Shown here: positions 1-9,561 of the stretch, piece after piece
Layout: each line of letters begins with the position of its first letter
Position numbering within the stretch: position 1 is the first letter of the stretch
Origin: Saprospiraceae bacterium
Lineage (GTDB): Bacteria > Bacteroidota > Bacteroidia > Chitinophagales > Saprospiraceae
NCBI GenBank assembly: GCA_013360405.1
Contig: JABWBR010000004.1
Span: 2,501-66,500, forward strand
DNA length: 64,000 nucleotides
Direction: 5' to 3'
Notes under the pieces: model-generated
What the model was told of the DNA's origin: nothing
What the model saw: the letters and a program-made list of their open reading frames with translations, nothing else
The model's database searches: none
Position numbers and translations under genes: made by a program

Positions 1-708
1 GTAAACATTACTAGACAAGCTCACCGGCCCAAGCAGCCGCATATCAATCCTGACTATAATTTTGAGGAGGACTGGAGAACATACGCCAATACGCCGGGCC
101 ATGGTTTCCAATTTATTGCCGGCCCCAACAAGGGGCGTTTATATGTCGCAGCCAATCACAATGGGGGTGATCCACACCCCGGCAACAAGGACTGGAATGC
201 CCATGCGTATTACTCGGATGATCATGGAAAAACTTTTAAAATAAGCGATAATGTGCTTTTCGCCGGTTCCAATGAGTCAATGGCGGCGCAAATTGGAGAA
301 AACAGCGTGTACATGACGTCCAGAAACCAACGTCTTAACCCTAAACAACGAATAATCTCTATTTCTCATGATGGTGGTCACACCTGGGTTTCTTCAGCCC
401 CCGACCCAAATCTCCCAGATCCGGTTAATCAGGGGGCTGTGTTATCATGGAAGAAAGGAAAGGGGTTTGTTTTAGCTCACCTCAATGCTGCCGATGAGAA
501 AGATCGAAATCACTTAACTTTGCGTCTATCCAAAGACGGAGGGAAAACCTGGTATTATAATAAGCTGATCGCTAAGGCGCCTGCCGGATACAAAGGGGCA
601 TACGCCGCTTATTCTGATATGGTATTAATAAATAAGCACAAAATCGGAATCCTTTACGAAAAGGATAATTATAAGGAGATTGTCTTTTTAGGATTGACAA
701 CCAAATAG
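1..708 (+). CDS. Exo-alpha-sialidase (GH33-like), C-terminal part
   Basis: This reading frame is open from the first base, so the 5' end lies outside the window and 235 residues remain. Three Asp-box motifs (SxDxGxTW type) are visible: SDDHGKTF near residue 72, SHDGGHTW near 122 and SKDGGKTW near 177. Such boxes mark the turns of the six-bladed sialidase beta-propeller. Near the C-terminus, AYSDM followed by IGILYEKD resembles the closing blade of bacterial sialidases, where a catalytic Tyr lies. The likely role is release of terminal sialic acids from glycoconjugates. The signal peptide and the first catalytic Arg would be in the missing part, so another BNR-repeat glycosidase remains possible. 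Confidence 0.75.
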   Translation, partial: VNITRQAHRPKQPHINPDYNFEEDWRTYANTPGHGFQFIAGPNKGRLYVAANHNGGDPHPGNKDWNAHAYYSDDHGKTFKISDNVLFAGSNESMAAQIGENSVYMTSRNQRLNPKQRIISISHDGGHTWVSSAPDPNLPDPVNQGAVLSWKKGKGFVLAHLNAADEKDRNHLTLRLSKDGGKTWYYNKLIAKAPAGYKGAYAAYSDMVLINKHKIGILYEKDNYKEIVFLGLTTK

Positions 709-747
709 TTGGCATATTGTACACCTTTATCGCATAAATAGAAAAAC

Positions 748-1305
748 ATGAAAAGAGAGTTGCTGCCACCACAACGCGAAGAACTACTAAATGCATTGAA
801 AACCCGCTTTGAGAAAAATGGGAACCGCCACAAAGGCATGGAATGGACTGACGTACTAGCAAGGCTGGAAGCTAATACCGAAAAACTGTGGTCGCTCTAT
901 GAAATGGAAAAAACCGGCGGCGAACCCGATGTGGTGAGCCATGATAAAAACACGGGCGAATACATTTTTTACGATTGCTCGGCTGAAAGTCCAAAAGGCC
1001 GCAGAAGTCTTTGTTACGACCGCAAAGCGCTCGATGAACGAAAAGAATTCAAACCGGAAAATAGCGCTATTGATATGGCTAATTCTATGGGTATTGAGAT
1101 CCTCACAGAAGAAGAATATCGGGTGTTGCAGCAAATTGGAAATTTTGACACAAAAACATCGAGTTGGGTAAAAACGCCGGATTATATCAGAAAACTCGGC
1201 GGCGCCCTTTTTTGTGATCGCCGCTACGACCAGGTCTTTTTGTATCACAACGGTGCGCAATCTTATTATGCCGCCAGGGGGTTCCGTGGCGCGCTGAGGG
1301 TATAA
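748..1305 (+). CDS. DUF4256 family protein
   Basis: This 185-residue soluble protein matches the DUF4256 family in length and in sequence features such as the central YDCSAESPKGRRSLCYDR and the C-terminal LGGALFCDRRYDQVFLYHNG. No catalytic motif is known and the function is unknown. It has no signal peptide or membrane segment. It follows the sialidase by 39 nt in the same direction. Its stop is one base from the stop of the convergent lycopene cyclase gene, so there is no room for a terminator between them. Confidence 0.75.
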   Translation: MKRELLPPQREELLNALKTRFEKNGNRHKGMEWTDVLARLEANTEKLWSLYEMEKTGGEPDVVSHDKNTGEYIFYDCSAESPKGRRSLCYDRKALDERKEFKPENSAIDMANSMGIEILTEEEYRVLQQIGNFDTKTSSWVKTPDYIRKLGGALFCDRRYDQVFLYHNGAQSYYAARGFRGALRV

Positions 1306-1306
1306 T

Positions 1307-2173
1307 TTATACAGTTTGCACTATTTGTGTGCTCTTCTGCGGTCCCCCTCTAAACCTCTCATACAACGTCACCACCCCCAAAATCAACAAAAAACCATAC
1401 GCGCTATCCTCTACAGGCACCGAAGTGAGGCGAAAGCCTATCATTTCTTCCGGATTGTAGAGTACTACCGGCTGTTGGGTATAACCGCCGGTGAGCACGC
1501 CGTTTACCAATAAAAAAGGAATGAGACTGACGGCATAGGCCAAATAGAAACGACCACGCCAGGAGACGGGGAGAAAAAACAAATGATACAGCAACAGGGC
1601 TGCGCTTAGCAGACAAGCCGATACGGTGTATAATTGCTGCCAATACCAACCGCCTACCAATAATAGAATAACAGCCAGGCCAATGGTGATTTGTTTGTCA
1701 TAGGGCCCCAGCCAGTCTTTTTTTACATAAAAATTCAAACACTCGTAGATAAAAACGCAGGCAAAGGGTACGATGAAAAAGAAGAGCCATTCCTCCAGCG
1801 GCAAATCCGCGAAATGTATGCCTAATACGTAAGTGTCGTTGAACCCCCACACGCCGCGCGCAGTGAAAAGCGCATCCCAGCCGATAAAAAAAGCAGCTAC
1901 CAGGGTAATGGCAGGCAGTAAATATCGCCAACGGGTGTAATAGTGCACGTTTTTGTCGAAGCTGAGCAGGAATATCGGCACGAAAGTGAAAATGTGAAGA
2001 TAGAGGTAGGCATACGGCGTTTCGAGCCACGACAGGCGGGCTACCTGGAATACCTCGGTTTGAAGACCAGGAACGACAGATTTTGACAGCAGCCATTGCA
2101 CGGCCACCACGGCAATGGGGATGGCCACCAGGAAAGATTTGAGCGTAGTACCGGCCGGTTTTTTTTCCTGCAT
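1307..2173 (-). CDS. Lycopene cyclase domain protein (CrtYcd type)
   Basis: This 288-residue polytopic membrane protein has about seven hydrophobic segments. It carries the conserved motif DLPLEEWLFFFIVPFACVF around residue 115, typical of the heterodimer-type (CrtYc/CrtYd, CarR) lycopene cyclases. Here both halves are in one chain, as is usual in Bacteroidota. It would cyclise the ends of lycopene to beta-ionone rings in the cytoplasmic membrane. Its ATG overlaps the TGA of crtB by one base (TGATG), which suggests translational coupling. It is the last gene of the crtI-crtB-cyclase operon. No hydroxylase or ketolase is in the window, so the final pigment cannot be read. Confidence 0.88.
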   Translation of the reverse strand: MQEKKPAGTTLKSFLVAIPIAVVAVQWLLSKSVVPGLQTEVFQVARLSWLETPYAYLYLHIFTFVPIFLLSFDKNVHYYTRWRYLLPAITLVAAFFIGWDALFTARGVWGFNDTYVLGIHFADLPLEEWLFFFIVPFACVFIYECLNFYVKKDWLGPYDKQITIGLAVILLLVGGWYWQQLYTVSACLLSAALLLYHLFFLPVSWRGRFYLAYAVSLIPFLLVNGVLTGGYTQQPVVLYNPEEMIGFRLTSVPVEDSAYGFLLILGVVTLYERFRGGPQKSTQIVQTV

Positions 2174-3009
2174 CAGAACAAGTTGAAGCTGTGTTTAAGC
2201 GCCGAGCTGAACAGCAGGTATATTTTCCGGCCGTCGTTTACCCGTATGCGTTCTTTGGTAACGCGGGTAGCCGGCGCGCGCCTGATTTTTTTAAACAAAT
2301 TAATATAATACACATAAGCCAGGTAGACGCCGAAACGGGCGCCACGCGGCAATTCAATGATACCTTTGAGCGCGTCGTCAAAGTCTTTTTTGATGTCGGC
2401 TTCGATCATCAATTTGTCTTCGGGGGTAAAGGACGTGAAATCGACGCCGGGAAAGTACACCCGCCCGCGCTCGTCGAAATCGCTGCGCATGTCGCGCAGG
2501 AAGTTGATTTTTTGGAATGCCGCACCAAGGCTGCGGGCCGGCGCTTTGAGCCTGTTGTAGAGATCGTTGTCGCCATCGCAGAAGACGCGTAGGCACATGA
2601 GGCCTACTACTTCAGCAGAGCCGTAGATATATTCCTGGTAAAGGCTGTCTTCGTAAGTGTGGTGGTGCATATCCATTTCCATGCTGCGCAGGAAGGCGTC
2701 GATGAGCTCGCGTTCGATGCCGTAGCGATGCACGGTTTCCTGGAAGGCCTGCAATACGGGGTTGAGGCTGATGCCCTGCTCAAGGGCGTGGTAGGTATCC
2801 TGTCGGAAGCGTTCTAACAAATCCGCTTTTGAAAAATCGTGGAAGGTGTCTACGATTTCATCGGCAAAACGCACAAATCCGTAAATGGCATAGATAGGCG
2901 GCCGCAGATGCTCGTCGAATACGCGGATGCCCATCGAAAAGGAGGTGCTGTAGCGCATGGTGATCAACTGGCTACAAGCCATGCAGGTGTCGTTGTATAG
3001 GTGCATCAT
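2173..3009 (-). CDS. crtB: Phytoene synthase
   Basis: This 278-residue member of the squalene/phytoene synthase family condenses two geranylgeranyl diphosphates to phytoene. Both aspartate-rich motifs that bind the Mg-diphosphate are present: DEIVD near residue 50 and DMRSDFDERGR near residue 175. It lies 22 nt downstream of crtI and overlaps the lycopene cyclase start by one base, so the three genes form one carotenoid operon. Two adjacent ATG codons occur at the start, and the first is used here. The neighbours make phytoene synthase far more likely than squalene synthase. Confidence 0.93.
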   Translation of the reverse strand: MMHLYNDTCMACSQLITMRYSTSFSMGIRVFDEHLRPPIYAIYGFVRFADEIVDTFHDFSKADLLERFRQDTYHALEQGISLNPVLQAFQETVHRYGIERELIDAFLRSMEMDMHHHTYEDSLYQEYIYGSAEVVGLMCLRVFCDGDNDLYNRLKAPARSLGAAFQKINFLRDMRSDFDERGRVYFPGVDFTSFTPEDKLMIEADIKKDFDDALKGIIELPRGARFGVYLAYVYYINLFKKIRRAPATRVTKERIRVNDGRKIYLLFSSALKHSFNLF

Positions 3010-3031
3010 GGTCAGATAGTTGTTAATGTGT

Positions 3032-4507
3032 TTAGGGTGTATGAGCTTTTGCTATAACGTCGGCAACTACTTGGCCCGAGATGAGCGAAGGGGGTACGCC
3101 AGGCCCTGGAGTGGTCAGCTGTCCTGTAAAGTACAAATTATTTACCTTTTTGCTTTTCATTTTTGGTTTTAAAAAGGCGGTTTGTAGCAATGTGTTGGCC
3201 AAACCATAGGCGTTACCCTTGAAAGCATGGTAGTCGCGTTCGAAATCCTGATGAGCAAAAGAGCGCTTGTAGACTACGTGCGAACGGATATCCTGCCCGG
3301 TCAAATGCTCCAGACGGGTCATGACGATGTCGTAGTATTCTTCTCTGCGCTCGGGCGTGTCTTCGAGGCCGGGGGCCAGGGGGATCAATACAAAGAGGTT
3401 TTCACAACCCTCCGGTGCTACGCCGGGGTCGGTGACCGATGGGGCGCATACATAAAACAGGGGTTTTTCGGGCCATTTCGGATTGTCGTAGATCTCAATG
3501 GCGTGTTGCTTGAGGTCTTCGTCAAAGTATAGGTTGTGGTGCTTGAGGCCTTCTATTCGTTTGTTTACACCCAAATAAAATAGCAGCGACGAAGGCGCCA
3601 TGGTGCGGCGATCCCAATAGGCCGGGGAATATTGTCTATGTGCAGCAGGCAGTAGTTGTTGTTCTACGTGGTGGTAGTCGGCGCCGCCCACTACGATGTC
3701 GGCAGGGTAGGTGTTATTTTGGGTAATAACCTGGGTAGCGCGGCCGTTTTCGACCGTTATTTGCCGTACTTCCTGGCCGAGTTCGAATTTCACACCTTTT
3801 TCGCGGGCCAGGTCGATCATGGCCTCTACGATTTTGAACATGCCGCACATGGGGTACCAGGTGCCCAATTGCAGGTCGGCATAGTTCATCAGGCTATACA
3901 TGGCCGGTGTTTTTTCGGGGGTGGCGCCGAGGAATAATACAGGAAATTCGAGTAGCTGAATAAGTTGTTCGTTTTTGAAAAGCTTGCGCACGTGAGCCGA
4001 CATCGAGTTGAACATTTGCAGACGGAACATGCTGATGAGGATGCGCAGGTCGGCAAATTCCCAGATCGAATGGCTGGGTTTGTGCACAAATTCTCCCATG
4101 CCTACCCGGTATTTGTATTCGGCTTCGGCAAGAAAGCGCTCCAATTGCCTGCTGCTACCCGGTTCGTAGCGCTCAAACATGGCTTTTAGCGCCTCGCGGT
4201 ACGCGGGCACTTCCATGATATCGTCTTTTCCGAAAATAATGCGGTAGGATGGGTCGAGCCGTGCGAGCTCGTAATAATCGGAAGGTTTTTTGCCAAAACT
4301 GCCGAAATATTGCTCAAACACATCGGGCATCCAGTACCAGCTGGGGCCCATATCGAACATAAACCCGTCTACTTCGAATTTGCGGGCGCGGCCGCCAGGT
4401 ACGTCGTTTTTCTCCAGCACAGTGACGTCAAAGCCCTTTGCTGCCAGGTTGGTGGCTGCTGAAAGCCCTGCAAATCCGGATCCAATTACAATAACTCGCT
4501 TGCTCAA
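3032..4507 (-). CDS. crtI: Phytoene desaturase
   Basis: This 491-residue FAD-dependent desaturase converts phytoene to lycopene. The N-terminal dinucleotide-binding loop reads VIGSGFAGLSAATN from residue 6, and the CrtI C-terminal signature TGQLTTPGPGVPPSLISG is intact. The start must be TTG: the Rossmann loop begins six residues in, an in-frame TAA lies about 24 nt upstream, and there is no ATG between. A weak TTG start on the first gene of the operon could keep pigment enzyme levels low. It heads the operon, with 103 nt separating it from glutamine synthetase upstream. Confidence 0.93.
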   Translation of the reverse strand: MSKRVIVIGSGFAGLSAATNLAAKGFDVTVLEKNDVPGGRARKFEVDGFMFDMGPSWYWMPDVFEQYFGSFGKKPSDYYELARLDPSYRIIFGKDDIMEVPAYREALKAMFERYEPGSSRQLERFLAEAEYKYRVGMGEFVHKPSHSIWEFADLRILISMFRLQMFNSMSAHVRKLFKNEQLIQLLEFPVLFLGATPEKTPAMYSLMNYADLQLGTWYPMCGMFKIVEAMIDLAREKGVKFELGQEVRQITVENGRATQVITQNNTYPADIVVGGADYHHVEQQLLPAAHRQYSPAYWDRRTMAPSSLLFYLGVNKRIEGLKHHNLYFDEDLKQHAIEIYDNPKWPEKPLFYVCAPSVTDPGVAPEGCENLFVLIPLAPGLEDTPERREEYYDIVMTRLEHLTGQDIRSHVVYKRSFAHQDFERDYHAFKGNAYGLANTLLQTAFLKPKMKSKKVNNLYFTGQLTTPGPGVPPSLISGQVVADVIAKAHTP

Positions 4508-4610
4508 GATTGTTTTGCGTTTTTTCGATTAACAACTTTGTCAACAGCGGGTGTATCGTTTTGTTTAAGAAAACAAGGTATTTTAGCTCAAAACGTTAAT
4601 CAAAACAGAT

Positions 4611-6803
4611 TTATCTCAAAAACATAAGCTCGCGATACTTCACAAGTGGCCACTCCTGGTCTTCTACCAGGTATTCGAGGCGATCGGCATAAACCCGGAT
4701 TTCCTGCATGTGGGGTTTGACGAGATTGCAGTAGGCCATGGCTTTGTCGATGGCGTGCGCTATCCGGTTTGCCTCCTTGCGGGCGGTAGTCATTTGTTCT
4801 ACACTGGTTTTCATGCGGTTCACATTTTCGCTGATGCGGCGCACCACGTCAAGTTGAGCCTGGTAGGCTTCTTCAGGCATGTCGATGGCTTTGAGTGAAG
4901 CCACGTTATCTGCCAGTACGGTCTGGTAGCGGATAGCGGCAGGCAGGATGTGGTTGACCACCATTTCACCCAATGTGCGCGATTCGATCTGTAATTTCAG
5001 GTTATAGCTTTCGCACATCACGTCGTAGTGGGCGTGCAGTTCCCTTTCGGTAAATACGCCGCTTTGGGTAAACAGGTCGAGGACTTCCTCGCTGAGGTAG
5101 GTGGATAGGGCATCGGGGGTATTGGGCGTATTGCTAAGTCCGCGGCGGGCCGCTTCTTCTTTCCAGGCGTCGCTGTAGCCGTCGCCTTCAAACAGGATAG
5201 GCTTCGATTCGGCGATATACCGCTTGAGTACGCTCAATACGGCGCTGTCTTTGTCCATCCCCTTTTTAATCAGGGCATCGGTTTCTTCTTTAAACTCGAG
5301 TAGTTGACGGCCCACAATCGTATTCATTACCGTCATGGGCGCGGCGCAGTTCATAGAAGAGCCCACCATGCGTATTTCAAACTTATTGCCGGTAAAGGCA
5401 AAAGGCGAAGTGCGGTTGCGGTCGGTATTGTCGCGTTCGAGGTTGGGAATTTTGCTAAGCAGGTCGAGCAATTCCTTGACGCCGGCGGCGTCGGCCACGA
5501 TGCCGGCTTCGATATCGTGGAGTACTTTGGTAAGCGACTCCCCGATAAATACCGATACGATAGCCGGTGGCGCTTCGTTGGCGCCAAGGCGGTGGTCATT
5601 GGAAGCCGAAGCCACGCTGGCGCGCAGGAGGTCGGCATAGCGGTGCACGGCTTTGATGGTATTTACAAAAAAAGTAAGAAAGCGCAGGTTGCGGCCCGGC
5701 GTAGGGCCGGGTGATAGTAGATTTTTGCCGGTATCGGTGGCCATCGACCAGTTGTTGTGCTTGCCCGAGCCGTTGACGCCGGCGAAGGGTTTTTCGTGCA
5801 ACAATACGCGGAAACGATGGCGATGCGCTACGCGATCCATCAGGTCCATCAGCAACTGGTTGTGGTCTACGGCTACGTTGACCTCTTCGTACATAGGCGC
5901 CAGCTCGTATTGGCCGGGGCCTACTTCGTTGTGGCGGGTGCGCACCGGGATACCGAGTTTGTGGCACTCGGTTTCGAGATCGCGCATGAATGCGTATACG
6001 CGCTCAGGTATAGAGCCGAAATAGTGGTCTTCGAGTTGCTGTCCTTTGGGTGAATGTTTGCCCAGCAGGGTGCGGCCCGTCATCACCAGGTCGGGGCGCG
6101 CGTTGTACAGCGATTCGTCGACGAGGAAGTACTCCTGTTCCCAGCCCAAAGTAGTTATCACGCGGTTCACGTTATCGTCGAACAGGCGGCACACCGGGAT
6201 GGCGGCTTTTTCGAGATAAGTTTGTGATTTGAGCAGGGGTAATTTATAGTCGAGCGCGTCGCCGGAATAAGTCACAAAAATAGTGGGAATACAAAGGGTT
6301 TTTCCCTCGCCCACTTCAAGGATAAACGCGGGAGAGGAAGGATCCCAGGCGGTATATCCCCGGGCTTCGAAGGTAGAACGCAGTCCGCCGCCGGGAAAGC
6401 TGGAGCCGTCGGGTTCCTGCTGAGCCAGTGCATCGCCGTTGAATTCTTCGACGGCTTTTCCTTCGTGATTGAGCGTAAAAAAGGCGTCGTGTTTTTCTGC
6501 CGTGCGCCCGGTAAGGGGCTGAAACCAGTGGGTATAGTGCGTAGCGCCGCGGTCCATGGCCCAGCGTTTCATAGCGCTGGCAATCACGTCGGCGTCTTCG
6601 CGCGATATTTTTGCACCCGAAGAGATGGCGGTTTTAAGGTTGTGGTACACGTCTTCGGGCAAGTATTCCTGCATAACGCTGTCAGTGAATACGTTGCAGC
6701 CGAAAAAGGCGGAAATTTTATGATCGGGCGCCTCCATGTATTCGAGATCGAAAGGCGAGCGGTTTTGCACTGCATCGAGTGCGTTGAAACGGGTAAGGCT
6801 CAT
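4611..6803 (-). CDS. glnN: Glutamine synthetase type III
   Basis: At 730 residues this has the length of GSIII, far longer than GSI (about 470). It makes glutamine from glutamate, ammonia and ATP in the cytoplasm. Substrate and metal-binding motifs are visible: TRHNEVGPGQYELAP near residue 285, GVNGSGKHNNWSMATDTG near 345 and GNKFEIRMVGSS near 470. GSIII is the usual glutamine synthetase of Bacteroidota. A well-formed promoter lies 20-50 nt upstream, just after a long tandem-repeat hairpin that separates the gene from nrdJ. No PII or other nitrogen-control gene is nearby. Confidence 0.95.
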   Translation of the reverse strand: MSLTRFNALDAVQNRSPFDLEYMEAPDHKISAFFGCNVFTDSVMQEYLPEDVYHNLKTAISSGAKISREDADVIASAMKRWAMDRGATHYTHWFQPLTGRTAEKHDAFFTLNHEGKAVEEFNGDALAQQEPDGSSFPGGGLRSTFEARGYTAWDPSSPAFILEVGEGKTLCIPTIFVTYSGDALDYKLPLLKSQTYLEKAAIPVCRLFDDNVNRVITTLGWEQEYFLVDESLYNARPDLVMTGRTLLGKHSPKGQQLEDHYFGSIPERVYAFMRDLETECHKLGIPVRTRHNEVGPGQYELAPMYEEVNVAVDHNQLLMDLMDRVAHRHRFRVLLHEKPFAGVNGSGKHNNWSMATDTGKNLLSPGPTPGRNLRFLTFFVNTIKAVHRYADLLRASVASASNDHRLGANEAPPAIVSVFIGESLTKVLHDIEAGIVADAAGVKELLDLLSKIPNLERDNTDRNRTSPFAFTGNKFEIRMVGSSMNCAAPMTVMNTIVGRQLLEFKEETDALIKKGMDKDSAVLSVLKRYIAESKPILFEGDGYSDAWKEEAARRGLSNTPNTPDALSTYLSEEVLDLFTQSGVFTERELHAHYDVMCESYNLKLQIESRTLGEMVVNHILPAAIRYQTVLADNVASLKAIDMPEEAYQAQLDVVRRISENVNRMKTSVEQMTTARKEANRIAHAIDKAMAYCNLVKPHMQEIRVYADRLEYLVEDQEWPLVKYRELMFLR

Positions 6804-6822
6804 AGCAGTTTTTTTTGCGCCG

Positions 6823-6853
6823 CAAAGTTACGGGGTTTACTTTGGAATAACAA
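6823..6853 (-). promoter_or_regulatory. Predicted promoter of glutamine synthetase
   Basis: Read on the minus strand, TTG (6853-6851), a 20-nt spacer and TAACTTTG (6830-6823) match the Bacteroidota sigma consensus TTTG-N19-21-TAnnTTTG. The start codon follows about 20 nt downstream. The -33 box lies only 8 nt from the edge of the tandem repeat array. Confidence 0.6.
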
Positions 6854-6860
6854 TGAAATT

Positions 6861-6990
6861 CTCTGTTGTCAGTTGTCTGTTCTCTGTTGTCAGTTGTCTG
6901 TTCTCTGTTGTCAGTTCTCTGTTCAAGTATAACTGGCAAAGATAAAGAACCGACAAACCGACAACCGACAATCGACAACCGACAACGGAC
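6861..6990. repeat. Inverted pair of 7-bp tandem arrays
   Basis: The left arm (6861-6923) is nine successive heptamers of the form xTCxGTT in the order CTCTGTT, GTCAGTT, GTCTGTT, repeated. The right arm (6948-6990) is six heptamers of AACCGAC and close variants, with one extra base at 6955. AACCGAC is the reverse complement of GTCGGTT, so the arms can pair around a loop of about 24 nt. The array begins 6 nt after the nrdJ stop on the minus strand and ends just before the glutamine synthetase promoter. It could act as terminator or mRNA 3'-end stabiliser. Confidence 0.85.
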
Positions 6991-6996
6991 AACCCC

Positions 6997-9561
6997 CTAC
7001 CCGCACTCCGAATACCCGCAGCTTTTGCAGTGCAGGCAGCCTTCGGTATACAGCAGGCCTTCGGGGTCGTGGCAGGAAGGGCACTGCGCTTTTACTGCGC
7101 GGGTACCGTCGGGAATGTATTGCTTCAGTGCCCGCACTACCCCATTTTTCCAGGTATTGATATAATCTTCTTCTACATTCAGGCTGTCTATCAGGTCAAC
7201 CATGTGTTGCAGCGGCATGCCGTGGCGCATAATACCTGAAATGAGGCGGGCGTAATTCCAGTAAGTTTTGTTGAAAGAGCGGGAGAGGCCCTCGATCGTC
7301 ACGCGGTAGCCGTCGCGGTCCACAAATTGAAAATCATAGCGATTGGCGCCGGTTTCGTCTTTGTGTTTGATAATCCAACCCGTTTTTACATAATCGGGAA
7401 ATTTGAAAATATCGATGGCGCGGCCGGTGAATATTTCGTAGGGTTTGCCTTCATAAAGCCCGATCACCGCCATCCAGGGTTCGTCGTTGTTCATAAATCG
7501 CACGATATTGGCTTCGAGCCGTTCGGGGCGCTTGGGGGGCATGGTTTCGTGGAAGACTTGCTTTTGGGCCGCCTTTGGCGTATCTGCCACCAGTACGCCC
7601 GACCGCGAGCCGTCGCGGTAGATGGTACAGCCTTTACATCCGTATTCCCAGCTCGTCTGGTAGATTTGCTTCACCATTTCTACCGGGGTATCCTGGGGGA
7701 TATTTACCGTTACCGAAATAGAGTGGTCTACCCATTTCTGAATAGCGCCCTGCATTTTTACCTTTTGTACCCAATCCACATCGTTGGCGGTGGCTTTATA
7801 ATAAGGCGACTGGTTGATAATGGCCTGCAGTTCTTCGGCGGGCAGATGCGTGATTTCTTCCACGTTGTCGTGGCGGGCTTTTAGCCAATCTACAAAGCGG
7901 TGGTGGAAGACGTGGTATTCTTCCCAGTGGTCGCCCACCTCATCGATAAACGTCACTTTGGCGGCTTTATCGTTGGGGTTCACCTTGCGGCGGCGTTTGT
8001 AGCTCACCATAAAAACCGGTTCGATACCCGAGGTGGTTTGAGTCATCAGACTGGTCGTGCCGGTGGGGGCGATAGTGAGCAGGGCGATATTTCGACGGCC
8101 GTATTTCACCATATCGTCGTATAGCGCCGGATCGGCTTCTTTTAGCCTGCTAATAAAGGGATTTTTCATTTCCCTACTGCCATCGTAAATGGGAAACGGG
8201 CCGCGTTCGCGAGCCATATCCACCGAGGCGCGATAGGCGTTAAGGGCCACCGTGCGCTGTACGTCAACGGCAAAAGCGATAGCTTCGTCGCTGCCGTAGC
8301 GCAGCCCCAGTGCGGCCAGCATATCGCCTTCGGCGGTGATGCCCACGCCGGTGCGGCGGCCTTCGATGCAGGTTTTGCGGATCTTTTTCCAAAGTTGGCG
8401 CTCTACATCCTTGATATTATCCAACTCGGGGTCTTTGCCCACTTTTTCTTCGATACGGTCTATTTTTTCCAGCTCCAGGTCGATGATGTCGTCCATAATG
8501 CGCTGGGCGTATTGCACGTGGCGGGCAAATTTTTCAAAGTCGAATCGGGCTTTGGGTGTAAAAGGCTCCTCCACATAGCTATATAGGTTGATGGCCAGCA
8601 GGCGGCAGCTGTCGTATGGGCAAAGCGGTATTTCGCCGCAGGGGTTGGTAGAGATGGTGCGATAGCCCAGGTCGGTATAGCAATCGGGCACCGATTCGCG
8701 CAGGATGGTATCCCAGAATAGTACGCCCGGTTCGGCGGATTTCCAGGCATTATAGATAATCTTGTGCCAGAGTTGCGCGGCGTCGATCTTCTTTTCAAAG
8801 GTCGGCGCGGCCGAGTCGATAGGAAATTGCTGCGTATAGGGTTGGCCGGCGATGGCCGCCTTCATGAATTCGTCGTCGATACGCACCGACACATTGGCGC
8901 CGGTCACCTTGCCTTGTTCGAGTTTGGCGTCTATAAAGTTCTCGGCGTCAGGGTGTTTAATAGAGATCGTCAGCATCAGGGCGCCGCGGCGGCCGTCCTG
9001 GGCTACTTCGCGGGTGGAATTTGAGTAGCGCTCCATAAACGGCGCGATGCCGGTAGAAGTAAGCGCCGAATTCATCACCGGGCTGCCTTTGGGGCGGATA
9101 TGCGACAAGTCGTGGCCCACGCCGCCACGTCGTTTCATGAGTTGCACCTGTTCTTCGTCGGTGCGGATGATGCCGCCGTAGGAATCGGCGTGGTTGCCGA
9201 TCACAAAGCAATTTGACAGCGAGGATACCTGGTAGTTGTTGCCGATTCCCGACATGGGGCTGCCCTGCGGCACGATATAGCGGAAATCTTTCAGCAGGTC
9301 GAATACTTGTTTTTCGCTCAGGGGGTTGGGGTATCGGGCCTCGATGCGGGCAATTTCGCCGGCGATACGCCGGTGCATATCATCGGGGGTGCGTTCGTAG
9401 AGGTTGCCGAAGGCGTCCTTGAGGGCGTATTTGTTGATCCATACGTTGGCGGCCAGTTCGTCGCCGCCGAAATACGCCGTAGTGGCTGTGAATGCCTCGG
9501 CAAACGTGTAGGTTTTTGCCGCTGCGCCTTTAGTGCTGTGGGTTGCAGGGGATGATGCCAT
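6997..9561 (-). CDS. nrdJ: Adenosylcobalamin-dependent (class II) ribonucleotide reductase
   Basis: This enzyme reduces ribonucleotides to deoxyribonucleotides using adenosylcobalamin to make the thiyl radical. With the ATG at 9561 it has 854 residues. The active-site cysteines lie in SLSNCFVIG (Cys118) and STNPCGEIPL (Cys308). The C-terminal tail CPSCHDPEGLLYTEGCLHC is the redox-active cysteine tail that re-reduces the active site. The frame is open up to 9669, with ATGs at 9597 and 9663. The chosen start fits the low-complexity leader and the family N-terminus best, but this is uncertain. No NrdR box or B12 riboswitch was recognised in the 112-nt leader. Confidence 0.93.
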   Translation of the reverse strand: MASSPATHSTKGAAAKTYTFAEAFTATTAYFGGDELAANVWINKYALKDAFGNLYERTPDDMHRRIAGEIARIEARYPNPLSEKQVFDLLKDFRYIVPQGSPMSGIGNNYQVSSLSNCFVIGNHADSYGGIIRTDEEQVQLMKRRGGVGHDLSHIRPKGSPVMNSALTSTGIAPFMERYSNSTREVAQDGRRGALMLTISIKHPDAENFIDAKLEQGKVTGANVSVRIDDEFMKAAIAGQPYTQQFPIDSAAPTFEKKIDAAQLWHKIIYNAWKSAEPGVLFWDTILRESVPDCYTDLGYRTISTNPCGEIPLCPYDSCRLLAINLYSYVEEPFTPKARFDFEKFARHVQYAQRIMDDIIDLELEKIDRIEEKVGKDPELDNIKDVERQLWKKIRKTCIEGRRTGVGITAEGDMLAALGLRYGSDEAIAFAVDVQRTVALNAYRASVDMARERGPFPIYDGSREMKNPFISRLKEADPALYDDMVKYGRRNIALLTIAPTGTTSLMTQTTSGIEPVFMVSYKRRRKVNPNDKAAKVTFIDEVGDHWEEYHVFHHRFVDWLKARHDNVEEITHLPAEELQAIINQSPYYKATANDVDWVQKVKMQGAIQKWVDHSISVTVNIPQDTPVEMVKQIYQTSWEYGCKGCTIYRDGSRSGVLVADTPKAAQKQVFHETMPPKRPERLEANIVRFMNNDEPWMAVIGLYEGKPYEIFTGRAIDIFKFPDYVKTGWIIKHKDETGANRYDFQFVDRDGYRVTIEGLSRSFNKTYWNYARLISGIMRHGMPLQHMVDLIDSLNVEEDYINTWKNGVVRALKQYIPDGTRAVKAQCPSCHDPEGLLYTEGCLHCKSCGYSECG

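Noticed and set aside
62-244. Small open frame at the start of the window
   Set aside because: It lies in another frame of the sialidase gene, whose own frame is open from base 1 and carries an Asp-box motif in the same stretch.
6861-6990. CRISPR-like look of the repeat array
   Set aside because: Units are 7 bp without unique spacers, and no cas genes are present.
6718-7165. Open frames across the repeat array on both strands
   Set aside because: They are open only because the heptamer units lack stops in several frames; their products are simple repeats of the array.
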